Origin: Austropuccinia psidii
Taxonomy: Eukaryota > Basidiomycota > Pucciniomycetes > Pucciniales > Sphaerophragmiaceae
Direction of reading: 5' to 3'
Length of the DNA stretch: 64,000 nt
NCBI GenBank assembly: GCA_023105745.1
Contig: JALGQZ010000013.1
Span: 23,126,105 to 23,190,104, forward strand
Made by a program: the position numbers and the translations under genes. Shown here one piece after another: positions 1 to 11,570 of the stretch. How positions within the stretch are numbered: position 1 is the first letter of the stretch; each line of letters opens with the position of its first letter. The notes under the pieces are model-generated. The model saw nothing but the letters and a program-made list of their open reading frames with translations, was not told where the DNA came from and did not search any database.

Positions 1-813
1 ATCCAAACATTGGAAGACATCATTAGAAGGTTTTGTGCATATGGCATGGAATATAAAGACAATGAGGGATATACCCATGACTGGGTAACCCTCCTACCAG
101 CTGTGCAATTGGCATACAACACAAGTATACACTCAGTGACAGGAAAAACCCCTGCCATATTAGAGAAATGATGGAACCCACTACTTCCAGTAGATTACTT
201 GAAGAAGAACCTCCTCTCAGTACATCCTACAGCTAAAGACTTTCACACAATGTGGAAGACTGCCTGTGAAAAAGCAGAGCAATGTGTGGCTGAAGCCAAA
301 TTATATAACAAACAGAGATATGATAAAAGTCACCAAGAACCTGATTTCAAAGAAGGAGACCAAGTTCTAATCTCAACTCTTAACTTCAACAACCTAAAAG
401 GACCCAAGAAGATGAGAGACTCATTCATAGGACCATTCACCATTATTAAATTGATAGGAAAGAATGCAGTAGAGGTCAACCTGACCAAAGAGTTCTCTAG
501 GAAACACCCAGTTTTCCCTGTGAGCCTGGTCAAACCTTATCACCAGACAGATGAGGAGAAATTCCCTGACAGGAAGAAGACAATCACTCATGAAAGATTG
601 GTAGAGGAAGATGACTCACCTGGACCAGTGAAAAAGATCATTAAAGCCAGGAAGATAAGAATCAATGGGAAAGATAACAGGCAATACCTGGTTAGATTTA
701 AGAATCAACCAGCAGATAAAGACAAATGGTTAACTGAGAAAGAAATCCCAGATGGACAAATACACCTCAGAAGATTCAGAGCCTTCAAGAGGGCTGAAGA
801 GTCTCATCAATGA
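1..813 (+). pseudogene. Ty3/Gypsy pol 3' end: integrase C-terminus and chromodomain (element A)
   Basis: Frame 1 is open from the window edge apart from one stop. It encodes the end of a retroviral-type integrase core, a linker, an SH3-like DNA-binding region (GPFTIIKLIGKNAVEV, about 430-480) and a chromodomain-like tail (PVKKIIKARKIRING, then YLVRFKNQ, 620-780) that would direct integration to particular chromatin. An in-frame TGA at 169-171 interrupts the stretch TPAILEK*WNP, where relatives normally have a glycine codon, so the copy is broken; an ATG at 199 would give a 204-residue fragment. A purine tract and an LTR follow directly, fixing the plus orientation. The catalytic DDE residues lie upstream of the window. 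The integrase/chromodomain call is firm; the clade, one distinct from elements B, C and F, is inferred from sequence style. Confidence 0.85.
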
Positions 814-826
814 TGAGCCTTCTTTT

Positions 827-835
827 GAGGGAGGG
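827..835 (+). promoter_or_regulatory. Polypurine tract of element A
   Basis: The run GAGGGAGGG lies two bases before the LTR start TGTCAG and just after the pol stop, the position expected for the plus-strand primer of reverse transcription. Confidence 0.6.
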
Positions 836-837
836 TA

Positions 838-2339
838 TGTCAGCCTGTGACTCAAAACAGAGCACTAGCATGACATCCAACATACCATAAATAATGGTAT
901 GACAAGTATTGAACAAACATAGTCAATACAGGTAATAATTAAGAGAAAACAATCCTCTTACATTAAACACCAACCTTATCCAAACAGAATAAGGAAACCT
1001 AGAGGAGAATAAACAAGTCAAAACCCTTATTTTCACCTCTCATCTAACTTATGCATATTTAAGTTATCCTATACCAAAATGGTATTTTTCTTAAAGCTCA
1101 CATAGAGAGCTACACAATGATATCATCCATGTTGTTGTAACACCACTACAACTGGAGATACCATATAACCTCATTTTCAAAACCAAGTCCCCCTGAAAGT
1201 CAAAGAGGGCTTGTACAAAACTGTACAAAAGTATAACCAAATTAAAGATCTCAACAAGAGCTTTAATTTGAGACACCTTAGACCTCTGTATCTCTTAAAT
1301 TGACTGAGGGATCTTGGTTCAAAGGTTTAATAACCAAAATACAGATATTCTGAAAATAAGAAAATAAACAAACCCCTGTATCTTTGGCATACACTCATAC
1401 AACTGTACAGTGTCATATACCAAACTGTAGGGCTAATCAAGCCCTACAAAACTGTATCATCAGAATACAGATATCTTCCAAACTGAAGAAGATATCTGGT
1501 ATGGAAGTTTTTGAAGCCTCATACTGATGTACAAAAATACATCCAAAAAACTTAAAACCCTTATAACTTTTGCTATTTTAAAGAAGGGTAAACATGAAGC
1601 ATACCAAATTGAAGAGCTCATTAAGCCCTTCAATTCTGTGCTCTTAGTTTCTTGATATCTCAAAAACTGACCAAGATATCTTGGTTGGAAGAATTTTGGC
1701 CAATACTGGCCTGTACCAAACCTGTACCAACCAGTACAGTCTTAATACTCAAAATAATGGTTGTTCAAAGCTTAAACCCGCCCAGAATGACTAGTATTGG
1801 TCATACAAACACCAGAACAACGTCATCCAAGTGCTGACGTGGCAGGTGAAAAGATTTTTCATCCTGTATTGATCCAGAATGATCATTTGTGGTTCCAAAA
1901 CCACAATTCTGCCTCTACTGACGTCAGAATTGAGGATCCAGAACCACAGACTGACCAATGGAGTGAAAATTTTCACTCCTCTGACGTGTGAAGAGTAAAT
2001 AACTCTTGACAGTCTTGAAAGATATAAAAGGAAGGGTTTTTGCCTTCAAAAATCCTCATCTTATCTTTTTATATATATATTCTTACGTGACAAGACTGTT
2101 ATCCATCAGTAGTGTCCTTAGAATACTTAAAGATATAATTAAATATAATTATTGTAGTGTCTCTTTACAGTCAAAGATATTAGAACATTGCAACCCAGGT
2201 CCTCAATAGACTCATCACCACTGTTACCACGTAGCATTAGGACCTGAAGATTTATTTTATTACTTATTTTGACGTGTCACAGTCATAGTACTAGCTTGTA
2301 TTTACTGTTTTTAAGCTTCTACATAGACTCACCCTGACA
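838..2339 (+). repeat. 3' LTR of element A (about 1.5 kb)
   Basis: The segment starts TGTCAG and ends CTGACA, a perfect 6-bp terminal inverted repeat with TG...CA ends, and directly follows the polypurine tract after pol. It holds several short repeats (TGTACAAAACTGTAC-like and AGATATCTTGG-like) and a TATA box at 2023. The partner 5' LTR is outside the window, so the target duplication cannot be tested; the bases after the LTR are CAGGA. Confidence 0.75.
2023..2029 (+). promoter_or_regulatory. TATA box in LTR of element A
   Basis: TATAAAA in the context GATATAAAAGGAAGGG, about 300 bp before the LTR end. This is a typical U3 position and would place the R region near 2055. Confidence 0.55.
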
Positions 2340-3340
2340 CAGGATGTCATAAAGAAGAAAGTTTGTGTTACAGGTAGATATATTGATGAAGATAAATAGG
2401 AAGGTGAACCAGTTATTATACCTTCAATATACAAGGATCCTAAGGAAGCAAATATTATGAAAGAACCAGAATCAAAGCCAGGTCAACAGCCAATTATTGA
2501 AGTTCTTAAAGAAAAAATATCTGTGGAGATATCACAAGAACCAGAAAAGGTGCTTTCAAATCCAATGAAAAAATATTTAAAAACTAGAGAATTAGTAATA
2601 AAGAAACAATATGGATATTCAATTTTTGAAAATGTTATGAGAAAGTTTTGGATCAGAAAATTCATCTCACCTTCAAAAAAATCTTGACAATTTCACCCAG
2701 TTTGATAGACTAACTAAATCTTTTATCTGAACGAGAAAAGAATTATTCAATGTAAATGAAGTCAATTAAAAACCAAGAACAATCGGTATATCAAGAAGAA
2801 CTAGTTATTGATGAGGAAATGCACTATTCTTGTCCCCTAGGTTTGATGGGTGTAGAAATTGGTCAGGAAGACTATACACTTAAAGCATTGGTAGATACTG
2901 TGGCAGAGGTAAATATTATACCAGAGATTGAGTCTATCAAAGAATGATTAACACTAAGAGCCTTGAATATGCGCCTGAAAGGTATTGGAGGTCATAGTAC
3001 AGAAGCTTTTGGACTGGCTGAATATAATTTGTTGATTATACCATTTGGTGAGGAGAGAAAGATTCATGTTTTTTTCCCACAGGTGCATTCCCTACTGTAT
3101 TTGGTACACCATTATTAGCTGATAATGGAATTAGACTTGAGCATTCTCAAGATCAAGGCAAAGCATTGAGTTATAGAGAATATAATGGTAAATGACGTTT
3201 TATTCCAATTTGATCACCTGAAGCAAAAGGATGGCATTAAGTACCACCAAAAGGGATGGAATTATGTAACCTGGTGAGAGCTTCCGACTGGAATAAGAGT
3301 AATATTCCAAGTCAACGTCAGAAATTATCAATTAAGTAAA
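2340..3340 (+). pseudogene. Relic of Gypsy gag 3' end and retropepsin-like domain
   Basis: With several stops and frame changes, the plus strand encodes a Lys/Glu-rich gag tail (2401-2690), a linker around 2640-2750 (LDQKIHLTFKKILTISPS) and a pepsin-like protease region (2756-3200). The active-site area reads ALVDTVAEVNIIP, so the catalytic Asp remains but the expected DTG/DSG glycine is Val. Downstream is LRALNMRLKGIGGHSTEAFGL, closely matching the protease of element E (NMNLRGIGGHTTSLVGL, 15165-15210). This is therefore an older relic of the E-type element, lying directly against the LTR of element A, either because A inserted here or because the two are tandem. Stops at 2686, 2947 and 3193 rule out function. 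Confidence 0.7.
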
Positions 3341-3779
3341 CCCCACCTAGTAGACTATAGTCCCTTTAAAACAAATTGAAATTTTCAAAACCAACCAAAA
3401 CCAACCAAGGACAAAAAAGATCTAGTCCCTACAGTGGTAACAAAGGATAAAGAATATAGTAAGATCAAAAGGATGTTATAAAAGGAAATTGGGAACATGA
3501 GCAGGAATCAAAATGAGTTTATTGACTTTTCTTTCCAATGTAAAGGTGCTGAACCAACCATATTGGAAGATATTGCAATACCTTTGAATTTGGATGAAGC
3601 TCAACCTGTTTAAACAGAATTGAAACCAACCCTTTATCAATCAAATGAACTGAAGGAATACAAAGCTTCTGAAGGGAAACAAACCATATAACCGGAATCC
3701 AAAACAAAATTGAGCATAAACTATATTACAATGGAGGAAAGATCCATTAAAAGTAATAGTAGGGAGTCTTCTGGACAAG

Positions 3780-4640
3780 AAAATGATTGTTATACTAGCT
3801 TGAATCCCAGTTGACCTGGATTTCACCAATTAATGTCAGATTAGGGTGGGAGGAATATCCTGTTATGGCAATAATTAATCCAAAGTCTGACTTAAATATT
3901 ATACCAATGAAAATGGATTTACACATTGGAATAAGTCCTAAGAAAGGGAAATCCCAAGGAAGTTTAGAGAAGAAACTTATTAAAGGATATATAATCACAT
4001 CTCAAATAGTAATACTTGAAGATGGAACAATATACATGTTATTCATGCTTTAGGGAAATGAAAATCATTTAATACTAGGAAAAGAATTTTGTGCTTATTT
4101 TTCTTTGGTTCAGAATTCCAATAACCTGTGTGAAGATGAAGAAAAGGAAGAATATTCAAAGTTCAATGTAAATAGCTCAGAGCTAATGGGAGAAAATGGT
4201 AAAGAATTGTTTATAAAAGAAGAAATAAAAAAGAATCTAATTAAGGTCTTAGCTGAGAATATTGGAGAATCCTTGAATAATCTAGAAATCTTCCCTGAAG
4301 AGTCTGGTGGAGATAGTCAGAATTAGCTCACAGAAGAGGAGAAGAAGATAATAGAATTATTCAATGCTCTTTTCAGCTTTGAAGCTCAAAACTCAGAAGA
4401 AAAGAGTTCAGCCCAATATATGGAGTTAAATAATCCTGATTAATTTAATGAAAAGTACACTTATTCTGGGGATATCCTAAATACTCAAACCCAATCTTAA
4501 AATGATACTAAAAATAGTCCAATAAGAATTATTGAAGAAAAGAAACTACTAGAAGCAGAAGGGTCGAGAAGTTTACTCCAAATAGTCAGAAGAATAATTT
4601 TATATCCCTTAATAAGTTCAGTATTTGCTTAAACTCAGAT
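3780..4640 (+). pseudogene. Relic: second, inactive pepsin-like domain and acidic linker
   Basis: The frame around 3811-4110 reads VRLGWEEYPVMAIINPKSDLNIIP and, past one stop, NHLILGKEF. This has the layout of a retropepsin (flap-region spacing and an ILG motif near the end), but the catalytic triad position is INPKSDLNII instead of LVDTGSELNII. An acidic linker (4105-4330, EDEEKEEYSKF) and further broken frames follow to about 4640. Element E has a matching second domain at 15554-15890, so the arrangement of two tandem pepsin-like domains predates the decay of both copies. The function of the second domain is unknown. Confidence 0.55.
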
Positions 4641-5369
4641 TTTAATGGTAAAATAAACAAACCATATTTTTTTGAAAAGCTTCACTTAAATCTAGAAAAG
4701 CAGTTAAATAACTTTTTTAACAGTAGAATGGAAAGTAAAGTTTCTTTTAGATTTGAAGGAAGAAATAAATTAAATAGAGAATCCAAATATAAATTTGGAG
4801 CAAGAGAATCTTGTTAAAACGTCATACCTTATAGATTGATCAACTAATTATTTATATATTCCTTATTTTGTTCTTTATTTTATGTTATTTTATTTTATTT
4901 ATTTTCTCTCCTTATATTTTGAGATTTACATTATGGTAATGAATGAGTTCTGGTTCATTATTGTTTTTATTTATTATATTTTATTTTATTAATTACTTTA
5001 TTAAGCTATTTATCAGTATATATAATATGTATAATGTTTCTGTTTTAATTTTTATTTATGAAAAGAATAAATATATATATAAATATTACAAAAATCAAAA
5101 TCAAATAAATGGATTAATGTATAAGAATTATAATAAAAATCTTAATAAAGAAGAATAGAGTAATCTTACATCTAATAAAGACTTATCTTTTTGGAAATTA
5201 ACTCATTATTGGTTGTTTTATGGATTGATTTCTTGTTGACACTTTATTATTATTGTTATTATTATTTTCCTCTTATTTTATCCTATCTTTTTCATTTATT
5301 CTTTTGTACATTATAATTGCTAATGAGTTCAGTTTAAGCATTGATTGATTCAAGATTATTTTAGTTAAA
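4641..5369. other. AT-rich intergenic sequence, nothing recognised
   Basis: Very AT-rich with short tandem TTTTA and TATA runs. The phrase AATGAGTTC occurs twice (about 4942 and 5322) but I could not turn this into a defined element. A 71-codon open frame at 4943-5158 is Ile/Tyr/Asn/Lys-rich low-complexity sequence and was not accepted as a gene. Confidence 0.4.
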
Positions 5370-6106
5370 TGTCACAGCCACTATCCAGGGGTAAGGGTAT
5401 TCAATCTTAGCCCCACTCAAAATAATCAAACCAGCAAATCCAGTATGATTATCAGTAATTGGTTTCAGAAAATCTTTTTGCTGAAACATGCATACAGCTT
5501 GGCTCATCAATAAATTATGTCAACACTCATACAGGTTGAAATCACCAAATACAGTTTTGGATTCACAATTCTGAAACTGTATTATCATCCAGCTGCACCA
5601 CACCTCTTGTAAAGGGACTTTATGATCCAAATCAATTCAAATGAAGTTTTCTCTCAAGTAAATTCACTCCTTGGACCAGGGCTGGTGGATTCTCACAGAT
5701 ACCACCCCTCTGTCTCCCCCTGGGGACCTTTCCCCAGTTAATTAATGTATTTGATTTATTATTCAATAAATATTCTTACTTTTTTTTTGGTATTATATTT
5801 ATTGGATTTAAGTTGGTCTTTGCCTTTTCCTCACCTGTTCAGTAGAGTTATGGTGGCCATATACTTATTAACCCTTCTCTTTATTTCTGACAGGTTGAAA
5901 ATGTGTACATGAACTTGTTTGTGGTTGGCTCTTTTATTCTTTACTCTCATTCTTTTGTTTCTGCTTTCTTATATTTATTCTAATAGTGATACTATATTTA
6001 TTACACTCTTAGGTGTACTCCATCCTATCCCATCTTGAGCTCTCCATAGGTGAGTTCCAGTTTACTGAGTGCAAGTCCCTCTTCACTTCAAAACATTCCT
6101 GTGACA
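5370..6106 (+). repeat. 5' LTR of element C (737 bp)
   Basis: Starts TGTCACAG and ends CTGTGACA, with exactly the same length as the two LTRs of element B (737 bp). It matches their sense strand at both ends (start TGTCACAGCCA; end region ACTGAGTGC...CCTGTGACA), though diverged inside. It contains the hairpin at 5720-5737 and AATAAA at about 5764. The 3' LTR of C is not in the window. Confidence 0.85.
5720..5749 (+). promoter_or_regulatory. LTR hairpin and putative self-primer of element C
   Basis: CTGGGGACCTTTCCCCAG forms a 6-bp stem. It is followed without a gap by AGTTAATTAATGTA (sharing the final AG), which is complementary, with one G-U pair, to the bases right after the LTR (6107-6121). 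The same arrangement with different bases occurs in B and F. Confidence 0.55.
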
Positions 6107-6121
6107 TTATATTAATTAACT
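6107..6121 (+). promoter_or_regulatory. Putative self-priming primer-binding site of element C
   Basis: The first 15 bases after the LTR read TTATATTAATTAACT. No TGG-starting tRNA-type site is present here. The sequence pairs with AGTTAATTAATGTA inside the LTR, in the orientation required to prime minus-strand DNA synthesis into the LTR. Confidence 0.5.
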
Positions 6122-6731
6122 CATAATTGTTTCTTTATTTTCATTAATTGAAATTTTTTTCTCTGATTAATCAATTATTACTTCTCATGATTTATGATTT
6201 ATGACTCTCATTAATTTTCATCTAATTCATTTTATTCATATGAAAATTGACCTTTTTTATCATTCATCTATAATTTCTGACCTTTTCATCTTATTCTTAA
6301 TTCTTGATCAACTATAAATTTATATTTCTTTCTGAATACAGATGTTTTCAGGTTTCTATTAATTGGGAATCCTAAACATATTGACTTTCACTTCAAGACT
6401 TTATTCAATTGTTTAGATTAATTGGTTTGAATTTTATTCCTCAAAATAGCTGATTAATCCTCAAGATTTGATTTGATTTATCAATTTGAATTCAATTCCT
6501 CAAAACAATGAATTTATTTTTACAATATTGACTGATTCATTTAATTCCTCAAGACATATTTGATTTTTATTTTGAATTTACTTGACTTGAATTGATTTAT
6601 TTATTGATTGAAAGTGATTTGAAGTTATTCAAAATTTTGATTTATTACTACAGAATCTCATATGATTAGATTTGGTCCAGCCTCATTCTTTTTCTCACTG
6701 TATCATCAAGTTATTTTCTTATTCTTCAATA

Positions 6732-8020
6732 ATGCCTGTTCAGAATAGGCCCCCAGCCAACAATACAATATTCCAAAAAAATCAAGCTGTTCTCACTCCT
6801 CAAGCAAGGTCCCCTCTTGAACGCACCCCATAAGGTAATCAAAAAAATGCAAATTTGGACAGAGGACCACCCTCCAGAAGAGGAGGTATGAAATCAAGAA
6901 GATTAAGATCATTATCTGGCTTGTTGGGGGGCTATCCCGTTATTTCTAAAGGGCCTAGAAGCAGGTGAGGGGAAGCTGAAGATGAAGACGGGGAGGAGTC
7001 TGAGGAAACTGAAGTGGTGGCTGCCTTGGAAGGTGCCTCTGAGGCTTCTAAAACTCCAAATATAGCCTGTTCTAATCAAAATCTTGTCTCTCAAGATGTT
7101 TGGGCAAATGGCTCAATTTATGGGATGACTCACTCAAGCAGTTTCCCTTAGGGACAGTTCAAGAGCCCCAAATTTCAAGACTCCATCAATGAAGGCATCT
7201 GATTCTTTCAATGGTACTAAAGCCAATAAATTGAGAGGATTTATTCAATCCTGTAAATTAATTTTCCATAATTACCCAGAAAAGCTCTTCTCTAACAGGA
7301 ATAATGTTCTTTACTCAACTTCTTTTCTCACTGGTAGAGCTGGAAAATGGATTGAACCATATCTTTCAAATATCTCCAATGAATACCCATCCTACCTCCT
7401 CAATAACTGGAAGTTGTTTTAAACCCAGTTTTTCACTCTGTTTGGTGATCCCAATGAAGTCAGGAAAGCTTAGCAAGAGTTGGATAATTTAAGTATGAAG
7501 GAAAGTGGTAATTTATCTTTATACATTGTTGATTTTAGAAGCTTAATGTCAATTATTGGACATTGGGGAAAAAGGGCTCATATTCATGTTTATACAAGAG
7601 ATATAGCATCAAGACTTTCGTCCCAGTTTGCTTCTCACCCTGGTGATTTTGATACCCTTAAAGAGTGCATGGATATTACTTTGGAGTTAGATACCTGGTA
7701 TCATGAGAGGAAGAAGGAAAAGGGTATTAATAAAGATAAGAAGCCTCCAGTCAATGGATCCAATTATTTTAGGCCTCCCCAAGAAGCCTCATCACAAGAA
7801 GAGCAAGAAGGGCAAGAATTGTAAAGTATCACAGGATAAGCCTCATGCTGCTCTCCTCAATAAGGACAATAAATCAATTGGTTCTGAAAAGGGGAGGAGA
7901 ATTAAAGAAGGTTTATGCACTTATTTTGATGGGAAGCACCCAATTGAAAAATGCTTCAAGAGGCCTCAAAATAGGCCAGGGTAATCAAGAGGCTTCCCTA
8001 GCAAGCAGGGAAAAGCCTGA
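6732..8020 (+). pseudogene. Degenerate gag of element C
   Basis: The ATG at 6732 begins MPVQNRPPANN, aligned with the intact Gag of element B (MPVQHSPPAKN). Recognisable blocks are the Arg-rich segment (RRGGMKSRRLRS), the acidic stretch, the capsid-like core (ASDSFNGTKANKLRGFIQ, 7195-7245; LFGDPNEVRKA, 7440-7470), the region DFRSLMSIIGHWG and the end of the zinc-knuckle segment at 7911-7970. There the knuckle reads CTYFDGKHPIEKC, so the second Cys is replaced by Phe. Stops occur near 6830, 6967, 7420 and 7471, and the frame shifts near 7100 and 7790. The stop TGA at 8018 and the slippery heptamer GGGAAAA at 8008-8014 are still present. Confidence 0.85.
8008..8014 (+). promoter_or_regulatory. 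GGGAAAA slippery heptamer, gag-pol junction of element C
   Basis: In the gag frame the context is CAG GGA AAA GCC TGA, i.e. X XXY YYZ immediately before the gag stop. It is conserved at the same place in elements B and F. Confidence 0.5.
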
Positions 8021-10440
8021 GTGGGAACCATTATGTGCTCAATAGTTCTGACCTATTTCCTTCAAGAGCAAAATTGTTAACTCTGAACCCTAGTGTCAAT
8101 AAATATTTAAAATTTATTATTTTTCCTTCTGTGTAAGATGTGTCTATGAAATTGTTGATAATATTACTATTAATCAACAATAATATGAATGTTCTTATGA
8201 AATATAATAATAAAATTATTATAACCACAGTTGAATAATTAACTAATAAATTATTCTCTTTACTTTTTATACACTAATAGTGATTATAACAGTAAGAAGG
8301 AACTTTCTACAAGAATAAATTACAAGAAGTATTAAATAATGAAACTTCTTTATCAAAAGAATGAAATTATTTTAATATATAATTCTCTTTTAAAAGAATA
8401 ACTATAAATATAATTCTTGTAGAAGAAAATACTAGAGAAGAACCTTAAGAATTCATTATAAACCACTCGCTAACACTCAATGAACCTTGGAAAGAATATG
8501 GTAGAGAAATTTGACAGATAAATTGTACATTTAAGGTATCAAAATTGATTTATAACAATATTACAAAAATATATAGTTTATTATTATTATTTCACTTCTT
8601 TCTCATTGAGTCTGAAAGAATGAAACACTTAAGAAAAGATTTAACTAATACTTACTTGTTGGTAGCAATGATATAATTGGATAATAAGATGATTTGGAAA
8701 AAACAGCAAGAGGAAGCCCTTTTTAAGTCATCAACAGCTTACCAAGGTATGCCATGGAGCAAACTGCAAAACCAGCTAGTGAGAAAAAAAAAATCCTTTT
8801 TGTATTGATGAATGCATCATCTGTTGCCATGTAAGATTATCATAATTACTTGATTGGAGCTTTTACATGACTACCAACCCATTTAATGTTAAGAATAAAA
8901 GGAGTAACAACTGTATATCCTATTTTATTTCAAGAAAACATTAATTTCTCAAATTTATCAATGTTATTGGAAATTTCATCACAGGTTGTATTTTCTGTGA
9001 ATTTTTGAAGATTCAGTGTTTCACGTGGAATCATCAAAAATGGACTGCAAGTAACACTTTTAGTTTTAATTATAAAACCATGAATCCTTTTGGTTTCCTT
9101 ATAAACAATACAGTACTCCATTGGTACTGGAAGTTTCAGAATGATTCCTTGAGAATTGTATTTTTAATGAATTTTTGACATTTTGCCCTCATTTCTACGT
9201 ACAATTGCAAATAACACAGTGTGGCAGGTTGCTATGAGGTAAATCAATGATTAATAGTCACAAAAGAGTTTTAATTACTCTTTCAAGGCTTAAAATTGTA
9301 AAAGAATTCAGAATTAACATTATTTCAGGTGTCTAATTTGCTTTTTACCTCCTTGTCAAATCAAAAGAGCAGCTTATTTGCAATTTTGTTAAGATTTAAT
9401 GAGCATTTAACTTGGTAACCAAGTTTCAAAAAGGCTTTAGTTTAATAATTAGGCCATTATTGGCCATTAATCCAAGATTTAGAGCTATCCATTCCTCAGA
9501 GGCCTCAGAGGTTGGGTACCCTGGCTCTCTTTGATGTCTTTTGTCCCCCTTAGCTATTTTCACCCCAAAAATAGAAATTCAGGCTTCAAGACTGATATCC
9601 ACTATGGGTGTATCAAAAATTTATGTAAGAATACCATATTATTAAGTGCAGAAAACATGAAAAACACTATTAGTGGTGTATATGTAGCATGGGATTTCTC
9701 ACATTCCCATTATTTTGGTGTGAAATTGAGAAAAACCAAAATTTTCACAATTTTTTTATGTGGTATTGATGCTGTGGTATTGAATTATTTTCCATATTAC
9801 CACTTCACAGAGTTAATTTAAGCTTATTCACTCTGTGGAACTACTCTAGGTGAAATTTTGTTTAGAATCCAAATCTGGCCTTAAATCCATGGACTTACTT
9901 ACTCACAAAAAAGGTATCCATCTTTTCTGAAATCAAAAATGATGAATTTTGAATATATGCCTGACTTATGGGTTATGCATAGTTCAGAATTCATTTTAAA
10001 GATAGTTGTGGCCTATTTGAGTATGTGAAATTTACCTCAAGGCTCACATTCTGTCTCCAATATTTTTTATAGTATTCTCATTGATTCTAGTGCTAAAAAC
10101 TCCTTTATTGCATAGAATTTTGTTCTCAATTGATCATTGACCATGTCAGAACTCCCTGAAAATATTCCCCTTTTCATTTTAGATTGAAATGAATCCACTT
10201 ATTTGTTTATCACCCATTATACCAAGCGGGTTGTTGACTTGACTTCATTACCAATCTTTTAATGGGAATTTTTTTTATCATAGATTCACCCAAGGGAGAA
10301 GAACTGATATTGAGCTATGATCTACTTTATCATTTTAATCCCATTATTGAATGGAAAATGGTTTGATCACCAATGATTCTAGTCACAAGAGTTCTAGTGG
10401 TACTGTTTCTTCTACTAGTAATTAATTTGCCACTGCTGTT
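8021..10440 (+). pseudogene. Start of pol (protease region) of element C, split by element D1 and truncated
   Basis: 8021-8131 corresponds to the first 35 or so residues of the B Pol (ending in the stretch before SSISDIFYSILIDSG). The match stops at TTCTG and resumes at 10049 with TTTTTTATAGTATTC, continuing through the protease active site (LIDSGA), MSELPENIPLFIL, SPKGEELILSYDL and FNPIIEW, up to the codons for ...ATAV at about 10440. There it ends abruptly against the LTR of element E. Stops (for example near 10186 and 10365) make it non-functional. RT, RNase H and integrase are absent from this copy. Confidence 0.8.
8132..10048. mobile_element. Non-coding TG...CA insertion D1 (1,917 bp) with 5-bp target duplication
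   Basis: The segment begins TGTAAGATG and ends GGCTCACA, and is flanked on both sides by TTCTG (8127-8131 and 10049-10053). Removing it plus one TTCTG restores the pol alignment of element C. A diverged second copy lies at 58374-60272. The TG...CA ends, imperfect TGTAAG/TGTGAG terminal repeat and 5-bp duplication are typical of a solo LTR or a non-autonomous LTR element. The only open frame of any length (9531-9821, 96 codons) is not open in the second copy, so no coding capacity is claimed. Orientation is undetermined. Confidence 0.75.
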
Positions 10441-10479
10441 GTGGTATTCCATACCAATTATACCAGTCTCAACCTTACA

Positions 10480-11570
10480 AAATAATTCAAAGAAAATATA
10501 ATAATAACAATAAAAAATTGCAGAATTATGAAAACTGCAGAGATAAGAATAAAAGCTGTGGAATTATAAATGAAACGTGGAATAAAATGAGGAATAATTT
10601 TTGAAATGGAATCAAAATACTGACTCTTTGGAGAAGGAATGGGAATAAAATTGCGGAATTTTTGGAAAAGCAACAGGAATAAAATTGAGGTATTTTGTAG
10701 AAGGAATGGGAATAAAGTTGAGAAATTTTTGAAGAAGCAATAGCAATTATGGAAATAGAAATTAGAGAATAACTCTGCATATGGAAATATGAAGTAGGCA
10801 ATAGCTCTCAAGAAGAAAATTAAAATTGCGGAATAACTTCACAAATGGAAATAGGAATTAGGGAATAACTTGGCAGATGTAAATAGGAATTAGGGAATAA
10901 CACCAAGAGGAAAATCAAATTGCAGAATAACCTCACAAATGGACATAGGAATTAGAAAATAACTGCTCAAATTGAAATAGGAATTAGAAAATAACTCTGT
11001 TGAGGGAAATAGGAATTATGAAATAACTTTGAAAAGGAAATAGGAATTTAGAAATAACTCCACAAAGGGAAATAGGAGTTAGGAATACCTCCCAAGAAGA
11101 AGATCAAATTGGGGAATAGTTCCACAGATGGAAATAGGAATTAGGGAATAACATAGGGAAAATTGGGGAATAGCTCCCAAGAAGAAAATCAAATTGCAGA
11201 ATGGCTCTGCAAATGGAAATAGGAATGAAAGAATAACTCTGGAGATGGAAATAGGAATTATGGAATAACTCTGAAAAAAGAAATAGGAATTTAGGGATAA
11301 CTATTCAGAGGGAAATAATAGTTAGGAATAACTCCCAAGAAGAAAATTAAATTAGGGAATAACTCCAAAAATGGAAATAGGAATTTAGGAATAACTCCGC
11401 AGAGGTAAATAGGAGTTAGGAATAACTCCCAAGAAAATCAAATTGTGGAATAGCTCCACAAATGGAAATAGGAATTAGGGAATAGCTCCGCAAATGGAAA
11501 TAGGAATCAGGGAATAACTCTGAAGATGAAAATAGGAATTACGAAAGAACTCCAGACGTGGAAATCAAAT
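10480..11570 (+). repeat. Minisatellite of GGAAATAGGAATTAGGGAATAACTC-like units
   Basis: Roughly 25-30 imperfect units built from ATGGAAATAGGAATTAGG and GAATAACTCC(G/A)CA blocks of about 30-60 bp, interspersed with CCCAAGAAGAAAATCAAATT. It lies within the probable LTR of element E, upstream of its TATA box. The open frames on the opposite strand (10458-10811) are by-products of the repeat. Confidence 0.8.

Noticed and set aside
4943..5158. 71-codon Ile/Tyr/Asn/Lys-rich frame
   Set aside because: Low-complexity AT-rich sequence with no recognisable domain.
10458..10811. 117-codon minus-strand Phe/Ile/Ser-rich frame
   Set aside because: It is the complement of the E LTR minisatellite.
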